Part shown: piece by piece, positions 53,000 to 61,524 of the stretch
Layout: each line of letters starts with the position of its first letter
How positions within the stretch are numbered: the stretch's first letter is position 1
NCBI GenBank assembly: GCA_024235755.1
Contig: JACKLV010000012.1
Location: 58,174 to 122,173, forward strand
Length of the DNA stretch: 64,000 bases
Direction: 5' to 3'
Origin: Burkholderiales bacterium
Lineage (GTDB): Bacteria > Pseudomonadota > Gammaproteobacteria > Burkholderiales > Nitrosomonadaceae
Made by a program: the position numbers and the translations under genes
The notes under the pieces: model-generated
Database searches by the model: none
Told to the model about the DNA's origin: nothing
Seen by the model: only the letters and a program-made list of their open reading frames with translations

Positions 53000-55917
53000 A
53001 TCCGTCCAGTATGCCAAGCGCTACCTACCGATTGCAGTTTAACCATGCATTCACGTTTGCCGATGCCGCAGAGTTAATCGCGTATTTGCATACGCTCGGC
53101 ATCAGCCACGTTTATGCCTCGCCGTTTCTCAAGGCGCGCGCAGGCAGTCTGCACGGTTATAATATTGTTGACCATAACGCGCTGAATCCGGAAATTGGCA
53201 CCGAAACAGACTATAAAGCCTATATTGAACGGCTTCACCATTTTGGTATGGGTCAGATTGTGGATATTGTGCCCAACCATATGGGCGTCGGCGGCGATGA
53301 CAACAGTTGGTGGCTGGATGTGTTGGAAAACGGCCAGTCATCGATTTACGCCGCATACTTCGATATTGACTGGCATCCCGCTAATCCCGCGCTGCACAAT
53401 AAAATACTGTTACCGTTTCTTGGCGATCATTATGGTTCGGTACTAGAAAACGGCGAGCTGAGACTTGAATTCGACAGTGAACGCGGCGTGTTTAACGTGC
53501 GCTATTACGAGCATTTGTTTCCCATCGATCCGCGTACCTATCCGTACATTCTGGGTCTTCACCTTGACCGCCTCTTGCAGCAAAATGACAAAGATCAGAG
53601 ATTGTTCGAAGCGCTTACCGTTGTCATCGCAGCCTGTAGATCCCTGCCGGGTCGCAGCAACCTTTCAACCAGCCAGCGCCAGTACCGCCGACAAAGCGCC
53701 CAGGCGTGCAAGCGGCATTTAGCCGATCTTTACGTAAAATATCCTAAAGCGCACGGCTTCATACAGGCTAATCTGGCCAAATTTAACGGCGATGTTACGC
53801 AATCGGGTAGTTTTGACCGGTTGCATCACTTGCTCGAAGCGCAGGCCTACCGGCTGTCATACTGGAAGGTGGCGACCGAAGAAATTAACTACCGACGCTT
53901 TTTTGATATCAACGAACTGGCTGCTTTGCGGATGGAAAACGAAGCAGTGTTCGATGTTACACATCAGCTTATCCGGCAGATGATGCGTGACGATCAAATC
54001 AACGGTCTGCGCATTGACCATCCCGACGGCCTGTCCGATCCTTGTGCCTACTACCATCAACTACGGCAGTTAATTTGTGAAGAATCGCAGCCTGATTCGG
54101 ATACGGGCAATGGATTTTTCGGCCTGTGGATCGAGAAAATTCTGGCGAATTTCGAACATTTACCGTCAGACTGGCCTGTCAGCGGTACCACAGGCTACGA
54201 TGCTGCGTTTCAACTCAACGGCGTTTTCGTCCGTCAGCAATCGGAACGTCAAATCAACCGTATCTATAGCCGATTCATCGGTCTGAATCTGGGATTTGAA
54301 GGATTACTGCATGACCGTAAGAAATTGATTACCCACCGCATGCTGTCGAGTGAATTGTCGGTACTGGCCAACCTGCTTAATCACATCGCACAAGCTGACC
54401 GCCGTACCCGTGATTTTACCTATCAAGCGCTACGCGATGCATTAGGCGAAATAGTCGCCTGCTTTCCGGTCTACCGCACCTATATCACTGCCTCGCAGAC
54501 CAGCGAGGAAGATCTGCGCTATGTGCAGTGGGCGATTGCTCAGGCCAAGAAACACAGTCCGGCAGCCGATATTCTGATTCTTGACTTTATCGGACAGTTG
54601 CTGACACTGGTGCATCTGAACGAATACAGTGCAGGCGTGCGGCGCAGTATTATCAAGTTTGTACTGAAATTCCAGCAATATACCGCGCCCGTCATGGCTA
54701 AGGGGCTTGAGGACACAGCGTTATACATCTACAACCGCCTGACGTCGCTCAACGATGTCGGCTTCAATCCCAGCGCATTCGGTATCTCGGCCGCCGCTTT
54801 TCATCAAGCCAATAAACAGCGATTGGCGCACTGGCCGCACGCTATGGTGGCCACTTCGACGCACGACAGCAAGCGTGGTGAAGATGTCAGAGCGCGGATA
54901 AACGTCCTGTCTGAAATTCCGGACGAATGGCAGCGGCATCTGAACCGCTGGAGCCGCCTGAATCGCAACAAGAAACGGTTAATCAACCATGAACGCGCAC
55001 CCTCGCGTAATGATGAGTATCTGATTTACCAGACACTAATTGGCGCATGGCCGCTCGAGGACGGCGCTTTGTTTGACGACGCGCACGCGCTGGAATCGTT
55101 GCGACAACGCATCGAAGCGTATATGCTCAAGGCAATCAAGGAAGCTAAGGTGCAAACGTCATGGATCAACCCCAACGAGGACTACGAATCGGCAATGCGC
55201 TATTTTGTTAGCGCACTGTTATCTACTAATCCCGAACACAATGCCTTTCTAGCCGACTTTCTGCCGTTCCAACAGCGCGTCGCGCGTTTTGGGCTGTTCA
55301 ACAGCCTGTCGCAAACACTGTTGAAACTGACTGTGCCAGGTATACCCGACATATATCAGGGTAATGAATTGTGGATGTTCAGCCTGGTTGACCCCGATAA
55401 CCGCAGCTGTGTCGATTACCAGCAACGCCATCAGGCATTGCAGACGATCATTCAGGAATCCGAAAACTACGCAGACCTGCCCGGTTTTACACGGCGGCTC
55501 CTCAAAGACCTCAACAACGGTCACGCCAAGCTTTACCTGACCTGGAAAACCCTGATGCTGCGCCGGCAGAATCCGCAGTTGTTCCAGCATGGCAGTTATA
55601 CCGGACTGGCTACGCACGGTCCGCATGCAGACCATATCTGCGCGTTTGCGCGCTGCCTTGAGGGCCAAGCCGTTATCACCGCTGCCGCGCGCGAATTTGT
55701 GCCGCTGATAACCGAAGAAAACGGCCTGCCGATCGGCAAATCCGTCTGGCAAAATACCTTTATCGAAATACCAGAAACCCGGCCGGCGTCAATACAAACC
55801 TACCGGAATATTTTCACTGGTGAGCGTGTCGCCAGTACGCGCATCGATGGCCAGTCCTGCCTGAGCGCAGCCGAAGTGTTTAATAGTTTTTCGGTAGGGC
55901 TGTTGGTGGGTGAATAG
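52996..55917 (+). CDS. treY: maltooligosyltrehalose synthase
   Basis: A 973-residue GH13-family intramolecular transglucosylase that turns the reducing end of a maltodextrin into a trehalose unit. The start SATYRLQFNHAFTFADAAEL is diagnostic. Conserved regions are DIVPNHMGVG, GLRIDHPDGL (nucleophile Asp341), WIEKIL (Glu), STHDSKRGEDVRAR and VPGIPDIYQGNE. It is within the upper size range for the family. It is the last gene of the operon and is convergent with the aminotransferase gene. Confidence 0.95.
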   Translation: MNPSSMPSATYRLQFNHAFTFADAAELIAYLHTLGISHVYASPFLKARAGSLHGYNIVDHNALNPEIGTETDYKAYIERLHHFGMGQIVDIVPNHMGVGGDDNSWWLDVLENGQSSIYAAYFDIDWHPANPALHNKILLPFLGDHYGSVLENGELRLEFDSERGVFNVRYYEHLFPIDPRTYPYILGLHLDRLLQQNDKDQRLFEALTVVIAACRSLPGRSNLSTSQRQYRRQSAQACKRHLADLYVKYPKAHGFIQANLAKFNGDVTQSGSFDRLHHLLEAQAYRLSYWKVATEEINYRRFFDINELAALRMENEAVFDVTHQLIRQMMRDDQINGLRIDHPDGLSDPCAYYHQLRQLICEESQPDSDTGNGFFGLWIEKILANFEHLPSDWPVSGTTGYDAAFQLNGVFVRQQSERQINRIYSRFIGLNLGFEGLLHDRKKLITHRMLSSELSVLANLLNHIAQADRRTRDFTYQALRDALGEIVACFPVYRTYITASQTSEEDLRYVQWAIAQAKKHSPAADILILDFIGQLLTLVHLNEYSAGVRRSIIKFVLKFQQYTAPVMAKGLEDTALYIYNRLTSLNDVGFNPSAFGISAAAFHQANKQRLAHWPHAMVATSTHDSKRGEDVRARINVLSEIPDEWQRHLNRWSRLNRNKKRLINHERAPSRNDEYLIYQTLIGAWPLEDGALFDDAHALESLRQRIEAYMLKAIKEAKVQTSWINPNEDYESAMRYFVSALLSTNPEHNAFLADFLPFQQRVARFGLFNSLSQTLLKLTVPGIPDIYQGNELWMFSLVDPDNRSCVDYQQRHQALQTIIQESENYADLPGFTRRLLKDLNNGHAKLYLTWKTLMLRRQNPQLFQHGSYTGLATHGPHADHICAFARCLEGQAVITAAAREFVPLITEENGLPIGKSVWQNTFIEIPETRPASIQTYRNIFTGERVASTRIDGQSCLSAAEVFNSFSVGLLVGE

Positions 55918-55972
55918 AAGGTACAGCTTTACCTGACGTTGCTCGGCACGTGAAGTGTTGAAGCGTATGAGG

Positions 55973-57352
55973 CTATTTTTTTAGCGTATGGCCGGCCAGG
56001 GTTTTGCCCAGATTCCAGATGGAGCCGGGTACTTTATGTGTTTCAGCAATGGTTTGTCTAAATGCTTCAACTATTTTGTTGCAATCTTTGTCGGTCAGGT
56101 TCAATGGTGGCAGCATTTTGACAACATTCATACCGTGACCCGCAACCTGACTCAAAATATGATGTTCTTTGAACAACGGAATTGTGATCATCTGACAGAA
56201 TAGTCCTTTATTTGCTGCTTCCAGCATTGACCAGGCAGCTTTTAATGAAAAGCTCTTGGGCGCGTGAAACTCCACTGCGATCATCAGTCCTTTGCCGCGC
56301 GCTTCCTTGAGAAATTCATATTCGCCAGTCAGTTCATTGATACCGTCAATGATGGCTTGACCTTTTTTTGCACTGTTTTCTGTCAGCTTTTCATCCTCAA
56401 TCACTTGCAATGTTGCCAAGCCTGCAGCCATTGCCATATTGTTCTTCGAGAAGGTGGAGCCATGCACGACCGCCCGGTCCATACGGTTAAAAACCGCTTC
56501 CATGATTTTTTCAGACATGGCGACACCGCCAACCGGTACAAATCCGCCTGATAGCGCTTTGGCCATTAGAACCATGTCTGGTTTGACATGCCAGTGATCT
56601 ATGGCCCAGAATTCTCCCGTTCGACCGATGCCGGTCTGGATTTCATCCGCGACAAACAGTGTGCCATACCGACGGCAAAGCCGCTCGACACCAGGTAAAT
56701 AATCGTTATCGGGTAGATTTACTCCTTTTCCCTGAATCGGTTCCAGAATGAATGCTGCAACAGTTTCTGTGCGCAAAACGTTTTCCAGTGCATCAAGATC
56801 GTTAAATGGCACGGCTTGGCAATCGGGTAGCAGCGCGCCAAAACCCTCGCGGAAAATTTTTTCTCCATTCAGTGATAGCGAACCGAGTGTCAAACCGTGA
56901 AAACTGTGTTCACAATATAGAATCCGTGGCCGTTTGGTTGCATAACGTGCAAATTTGATAGCTGCTTCGACTGCTTCGGAGCCGGAATTGCAAAAAAACA
57001 TACGATTCAGGTTATCCGGCAGCGTTTGCAGAATTTTTTTTGCCAGCAACCCGCTCATCAGGGAGACATCCATTTGCACCAGATTCGGCAGTTCCAGCGT
57101 CAGTGTATCTTGCAATGCCTGAATAACAACAGGATGATTTCGTCCAACCGCGAAAACACCGAATCCACTGAGCAGATCCAGATATTCGTTATCTTCCTGG
57201 TCGTACAAATATTGTCCAATGGCTTTTTTATAGACTTTGTCATAGCCGATGGTTTTTAGCACTTTAACCATCTGAGTGTTGAGATATTTTTCGTGCAACT
57301 CAAATTTCTCGTCTTGGTGTTGGGCTAAAAGTTCGGGGATGCTAAAGGACAT
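55973..57352 (-). CDS. class III PLP-dependent aminotransferase
   Basis: A 459-residue aminotransferase. Features are FFCNSGSEAVEAAIKFAR (cofactor phosphate loop), the CEHSFHGLTLGSLSL block, FILEPIQGKGV, LFVADEIQTGIGRTG (Asp that pairs with the pyridine nitrogen) and MAKALSGGFVPVGG (PLP Lys). The N-terminal ~40 residues (LHEKYLNTQMVKVLKTIGYD) are longer than in acetylornithine aminotransferases and resemble the group that includes the hopanoid-tailoring HpnO enzyme. No hopanoid genes are nearby, so the substrate stays open. It is monocistronic and convergent with the trehalose operon. Confidence 0.87.
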   Translation of the reverse strand: MSFSIPELLAQHQDEKFELHEKYLNTQMVKVLKTIGYDKVYKKAIGQYLYDQEDNEYLDLLSGFGVFAVGRNHPVVIQALQDTLTLELPNLVQMDVSLMSGLLAKKILQTLPDNLNRMFFCNSGSEAVEAAIKFARYATKRPRILYCEHSFHGLTLGSLSLNGEKIFREGFGALLPDCQAVPFNDLDALENVLRTETVAAFILEPIQGKGVNLPDNDYLPGVERLCRRYGTLFVADEIQTGIGRTGEFWAIDHWHVKPDMVLMAKALSGGFVPVGGVAMSEKIMEAVFNRMDRAVVHGSTFSKNNMAMAAGLATLQVIEDEKLTENSAKKGQAIIDGINELTGEYEFLKEARGKGLMIAVEFHAPKSFSLKAAWSMLEAANKGLFCQMITIPLFKEHHILSQVAGHGMNVVKMLPPLNLTDKDCNKIVEAFRQTIAETHKVPGSIWNLGKTLAGHTLKK

Positions 57353-57695
57353 AAATCGTATTCGTAATAATACTGCGGTGTTTGTTCAAGATTGTAAAAA
57401 ACAGGTGCTATCGGCTATCAATGATTAGTTGTTCGATTGATTTTTCAGCACGAACAATAGTATCAATTTTGATGCAGTGCAAGTTTAATTTAAAATTCTC
57501 GATACTGAATCAGTAAATTCTTCGCCTTTAGGGCCTATAGGTGGAGAACGCTTTCTCGTAGGCATGTAAGACGGGCCAGAACCGGATGATGATTTTGTGG
57601 TGATGTAGCGAAATTGTCGGCTGAATGGTCGATTAATCCGGTTTTTGGCCGATAGGAGTGCACACATTGCCGATCTGAAAAAGAACCAAGCCCTG
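57353..57695. other. intergenic region between the aminotransferase and the ZIP transporter genes
   Basis: About 340 bases. A 60-codon minus-strand frame (57485-57667) is rich in Ser, Arg and Pro, lacks a ribosome-binding site and is not called. The promoter of the aminotransferase gene must lie here. Confidence 0.45.
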
Positions 57696-58523
57696 TTAGT
57701 GTCCGTGTGCGAATAATCCGACGAACCAGATCAAGCCGATTCCTGCGAGGATTAGTGTAACCTGTTGTACGGTTGCGCCGATCTCGGGGCGTTTGTGCAG
57801 ACCCGGGATTAAATCGGACAGAGCGACGTAAATCATGCTGGCTGATGCCAGTCCCAGCAGCGGCAGAATCATAAAATCGAGCGTGTTGAGCATAAAGTAA
57901 GCAAGTACGCCGCCAAACAGTGTTGCAAAGCTTGATAACAGATTCATCATAAATGCCGTGCGGCGGGTATAACCTGAGTTGAGCAGAATGATGAAGTCGC
58001 CGGCTTCCTGCGGAATTTCATGCGCGATAATCGCGATTGATGTGACAATACCCAACTGTATATCAACCATAAATGCCGCAGCAATCAGAATGCCATCCAC
58101 AAAGTTGTGGAAGGTGTCGCCAATCATAATCATCATGCCGCTGCGGCCGTGATCGTGTTCGTGCCCATGGTAATTGCTTACCGCCACAACTACCGTCGCT
58201 GCAGTCTGTTCTGTGCCAGACGACGGACTGTGTGCTTCGCAGTCTTCCAGGTGACAATGCCGCCAAAGTACGAGTTTTTCCAGAATGAAAAACAATAAAA
58301 TGCCAAACAGCACCAGAATGGTGACGTGCGCAGGGTTTTCAGAAAGTTCGAAGGCTTCCGGCAGAATATTCAAAAATGCGGCGCCAAGTAACGCGCCGAT
58401 TGCAAAGGAAACAAGTTTTGAAACCCAGGCTGTACGGGTGTTGAGTGTGAGCATGGCCGCCAGAAGCAGGCTCAGCACGCCACCGGTGAAACTGGCGGCT
58501 ATGATCCAGGAAAGCGTCGACAT
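57696..58523 (-). CDS. ZIP-family divalent metal transporter
   Basis: A 275-residue inner-membrane protein with eight predicted helices. The signature metal-binding helices are MIGDTFHNFVDGILIAAAFM (TM4, His and Asp) and IAHEIPQEAGDFIILLNSG (TM5, His and Glu). A cytoplasmic His-rich loop (HCHLEDCEAH, HGHEHDHGRSG) could bind zinc or a similar metal. The family imports Zn, Fe, Mn or related cations. It stands 56 bases downstream of the PgeF gene on the same strand and may be co-transcribed with it. Confidence 0.9.
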   Translation of the reverse strand: MSTLSWIIAASFTGGVLSLLLAAMLTLNTRTAWVSKLVSFAIGALLGAAFLNILPEAFELSENPAHVTILVLFGILLFFILEKLVLWRHCHLEDCEAHSPSSGTEQTAATVVVAVSNYHGHEHDHGRSGMMIMIGDTFHNFVDGILIAAAFMVDIQLGIVTSIAIIAHEIPQEAGDFIILLNSGYTRRTAFMMNLLSSFATLFGGVLAYFMLNTLDFMILPLLGLASASMIYVALSDLIPGLHKRPEIGATVQQVTLILAGIGLIWFVGLFAHGH

Positions 58524-58579
58524 AAAGCAAAATCAGTTGGAAAGGCGGGATTATACGCTGATGCGCAGGGTGAATGAAT

Positions 58580-59350
58580 CTATTTGGCCAGTTCGTCTGG
58601 TTTTTCCATCCAGATCAGTGCTACCATGCGTCCGGTTTCGCCGTCTCGCCGGTATGAGAAAAAGCGCGCCGGATCACTGTAGGTGCAAACGCCACCGCCA
58701 TAGATGCGTGTCACCCCCGCGTGTGCCAGACGATGTTGCGCAAGCTGAAAAATATCCGCAAGCCATTTGGGTTCCGATTGTGTCGAAGAACTGATCGGTT
58801 TAAATGCCTTGGCTGTCTGCCGGTCACCTTCGACAAAAGCGGTTCTGACATCCTCGCCGACTTCAAAATGTTCCGGGCCAATAGCTGGGCCAAGCCATGC
58901 CATGAGTGATTCACATCCGGTTTGCATGGCCGCAACGGTTTGCTCGATGATGCCGGCTGCGAGTCCGCGCCAACCGGCATGCACCACGCCGACGACGGTT
59001 CCTGTCGTATCGCATAACAAGACCGGCAGACAGTCGGCCACCATGATTGCGCAAACAGTATTGTGCTGGCGGCTTAAAGCAGCATCGCCGGATTGTTCCT
59101 GCCGTTGTGTGCCGTCTTGTTTTATCCAGACATGGCGGGTGCCGTGCACTTGCCGGAGCCAATGCGGGTCACCGGGTAAATGTTTGCGTAACAATGTTCT
59201 GTTTCTGATGACATTTTCAGAATCGTCATGCACATGCATACCCAGATTGAATGTGGCATAAGCGCCGTTACTGAAGCCACCGGTGCGTGTGGTAAACAGG
59301 GCTTTGATATGACCGGGCGCCGGCCAGTCGGGAGTAATTAAATCGATCAT
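58580..59350 (-). CDS. pgeF: peptidoglycan editing factor PgeF (multicopper-oxidase-related fold)
   Basis: A 256-residue protein of the YfiH/PgeF family, cytosolic enzymes that clear mis-built L-Ser-containing muropeptide precursors or act as purine nucleoside hydrolase-like enzymes. Conserved signs are ALFTTRTGGFSNGAYATFNL, LRQVHG, VADCLPVLLCDTTG and VGVVHAGWRGLAAGII, with the His and Cys metal-site residues present. The C-terminal GGVCTYSD...FFSYRRDGETGRMVALIW is typical. The ATG at 59350 fits homologues; a TTG at 59380 would extend it by 10 residues. Confidence 0.9.
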   Translation of the reverse strand: MIDLITPDWPAPGHIKALFTTRTGGFSNGAYATFNLGMHVHDDSENVIRNRTLLRKHLPGDPHWLRQVHGTRHVWIKQDGTQRQEQSGDAALSRQHNTVCAIMVADCLPVLLCDTTGTVVGVVHAGWRGLAAGIIEQTVAAMQTGCESLMAWLGPAIGPEHFEVGEDVRTAFVEGDRQTAKAFKPISSSTQSEPKWLADIFQLAQHRLAHAGVTRIYGGGVCTYSDPARFFSYRRDGETGRMVALIWMEKPDELAK

Positions 59351-59410
59351 TGGTGGTGTTATGCGTGTGGTTGAATCCAATGTGCGGGATGTATACAGGT
59401 TATAAACAAG

Positions 59411-59439
59411 TTGACTTAGATTCTGGGTTAAAATATATA
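59411..59439 (+). promoter_or_regulatory. sigma-70 promoter of the ankyrin/glycerol operon
   Basis: TTGACT at 59411 and TATATA at 59434 with a 17-base spacer, about 74 bases before the ankyrin gene ATG. Confidence 0.65.
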
Positions 59440-59512
59440 GTTTTGGGTTAAACGCTTGCGTATTTCCCTATAAGTCAATTATAAAGATAAGGTGCCAAAA
59501 CAGGTGTACTCA

Positions 59513-60727
59513 ATGAATTATATCGAGAAACTAAAGCATTATTTGAAATCTCACGTATCTCACGTGTTCATGTCGTCGTTGGCGGTGATTGTGCTGCTGT
59601 ACGCAACTGGCAGTATCGCTTTTCCACAAAATGCCGCCGGTGTCAGCGCAACCGGTCCATCCGACGATCAAACTGAATTGATGAAGGCTGCATTTTCCGA
59701 CAAGGCTCAAATTGTCAGAGAGTTGCTTGACAAAGGTGTGAGTCCGGATTTGCAGAATGAAAAAGGATTTACGCCTTTGATGATCGCATCCCAGTATGGT
59801 TACGAAGAGATTGTAAACATGCTGCTGGAAAAAGATGCGCATCTGGATATTCAGAATAGCGGTGGTGCAACAGCATTGATTGTCGCCACTAAAAACGGCC
59901 ATGAAAACGTCGTCAAGGCTTTGCTGGCCAAAGGTGCGCGAGTGAATTTGCAGACAAGTGACGGCGTTACGGCGCTGATGCTGGCAGCACAAAAGGGCTA
60001 CGAAAACATCGTCGATGCACTGCTGGCGCAAAAAATCAATGTTAATCTCCAGACGGAAGACAAGGTAACCGCGTTGATGATCGCGGCTTTGGAAGGAAGG
60101 AAATCCATTGTCGAAAAATTGCTGGCAAAAAATGCCCGAATCAATACTCAAGCGTCCGATGGCACAACGGCGTTGTATATGGCAGCACGCAACGGCCACA
60201 CAGCGATTGTCAATACTTTGCTGGCGAGGAATGCGCCTGTTGATCTGATCGCTGCCAATCAGACGACGCCATTGCATGTCGCGGCGCAAAACGGTTACGT
60301 TGAAATCGTCAAGGCATTGATCGACAAAGGTGTTCCGATAGATCAACCGGATCAAAACGGTGCGACTGCATTGACGCTGGCTGCTTTGGTTGGACAGGTG
60401 GAAGTTGTTCAAATACTGCTTGAATCCGGCGCTCAGATCAATCATAAAGCCAGAAACGGTTTTACGCCGTTAATTCTGGCTGCGCAAAATGGACAGGTTC
60501 AGGTTATTGGGGTTTTGCTGGAAAAAGGGGCGCAAATTGATCTGCAAAATGATGACGGCGTTACCGCGCTGATGTGGGCGGCAATGCATGATCATGTTGG
60601 GGCGGTAAAGTTGCTGCTTGAGCATCATGCAGATGCGTCAATCAAAAGTAATAGCGGTAAAACCGCGTTGGAGATTGCGAGACATGACGACATCATAGCG
60701 TTACTCCAATCTGCTGAGAATCAATAA
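59513..60727 (+). CDS. exported or membrane-anchored ankyrin-repeat protein
   Basis: A 404-residue protein. An N-terminal hydrophobic segment (VFMSSLAVIVLLYATGSIAF) acts as signal or anchor. The rest is about eleven ankyrin repeats of 33 residues with the pattern G.TALM.AAQ.G...IV..LL..GA..N.Q, for example DGVTALMLAAQKGYENIVDA and NGFTPLILAAQNGQVQVIGV. It is probably a periplasmic protein-binding scaffold. The ATG at 59513 is chosen; a GTG at 59492 is an alternative. It precedes a phosphodiesterase gene by 14 bases in one apparent operon. The partner is unknown. Confidence 0.9.
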   Translation: MNYIEKLKHYLKSHVSHVFMSSLAVIVLLYATGSIAFPQNAAGVSATGPSDDQTELMKAAFSDKAQIVRELLDKGVSPDLQNEKGFTPLMIASQYGYEEIVNMLLEKDAHLDIQNSGGATALIVATKNGHENVVKALLAKGARVNLQTSDGVTALMLAAQKGYENIVDALLAQKINVNLQTEDKVTALMIAALEGRKSIVEKLLAKNARINTQASDGTTALYMAARNGHTAIVNTLLARNAPVDLIAANQTTPLHVAAQNGYVEIVKALIDKGVPIDQPDQNGATALTLAALVGQVEVVQILLESGAQINHKARNGFTPLILAAQNGQVQVIGVLLEKGAQIDLQNDDGVTALMWAAMHDHVGAVKLLLEHHADASIKSNSGKTALEIARHDDIIALLQSAENQ

Positions 60728-60741
60728 CCGATGTACTCATC

Positions 60742-61524
60742 ATGATGTCAAACGCCGTGCAGCCACAAACCAAACTGTCTCTGATTTTTGCGCATCGTGG
60801 CGCAAGTAAAGAGGCGATGGAGAATACTCGCGCGGCGTTCGACAAGGCGTTGCATTATGCGGTGGACGGTATTGAAACCGATGTGCAGCTCAGCCGCGAT
60901 GAGGTAGCGGTGCTTTGGCACGACCGGGTTCTCGACAAGCTGGGCCTTGCCGGTAAACATATCGATGACTTTGATTTATCGCAACTGAAAACACTCAATT
61001 TTCCGCAATCTGCTGAAGAAGGTTTGATGACGCTGGAAACGTTTCTAAACGATTACCATCGGCGCTGCCGCTTGCTGATCGAAGTCAAAAACGATGATTT
61101 GGAGCCGGTTGCCCGTCATCAAATAAAAATGCGCCTGGCGGCTGATCTCATTGGAAAGATTTCAGGCAGTGAGGCAGATGACCGGGTGCTGATATCGTCA
61201 TTTAATCTGCCGAGTCTGATTTATGCGCATCAACAGACTCGCGGTATTCCGCTGGTTTACAATATTGACGATCATCAAACCGTTGAGGATGTGGAGCAGG
61301 CCTTGCATGACTGCTCTTTTTTATACGGTTTTTGTCTGCCGATTGCCAAGTTGGATCATCACCTGACAGATTTGCTGCGCACCCATAACAAAAGCGTCAT
61401 CGTGTATACCTGTAATACCGATGAAGAAATCGATAAGGCGCTGCGGCTGGGTGTTGATATTTTGATCAGCGATGTGCCGGATAAAGCGCTTGAAATGCGG
61501 AATGCGAGACTGGGTGGTGCATGA
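60742..61524 (+). CDS. glycerophosphodiester phosphodiesterase (cytoplasmic, UgpQ-like)
   Basis: A 260-residue TIM-barrel enzyme that splits glycerophosphodiesters into glycerol 3-phosphate and an alcohol. Catalytic motifs are IFAHRGASKEAMENT (His and Arg), GIETDVQLSRD (metal Glu and Asp), WHDRVLD (second His), LLIEVK (Glu and Lys) and VDILISDVPD near the end. There is no signal peptide, so it is cytosolic. It overlaps the glycerol-3-phosphate dehydrogenase gene by 4 bases, which fits a shared pathway. Confidence 0.93.
   Translation: MMSNAVQPQTKLSLIFAHRGASKEAMENTRAAFDKALHYAVDGIETDVQLSRDEVAVLWHDRVLDKLGLAGKHIDDFDLSQLKTLNFPQSAEEGLMTLETFLNDYHRRCRLLIEVKNDDLEPVARHQIKMRLAADLIGKISGSEADDRVLISSFNLPSLIYAHQQTRGIPLVYNIDDHQTVEDVEQALHDCSFLYGFCLPIAKLDHHLTDLLRTHNKSVIVYTCNTDEEIDKALRLGVDILISDVPDKALEMRNARLGGA

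Noticed and set aside
57485..57667. 60-codon minus-strand frame in the aminotransferase/ZIP gap
   Set aside because: Low-complexity basic Ser/Pro-rich product, no ribosome-binding site and no neighbour logic.
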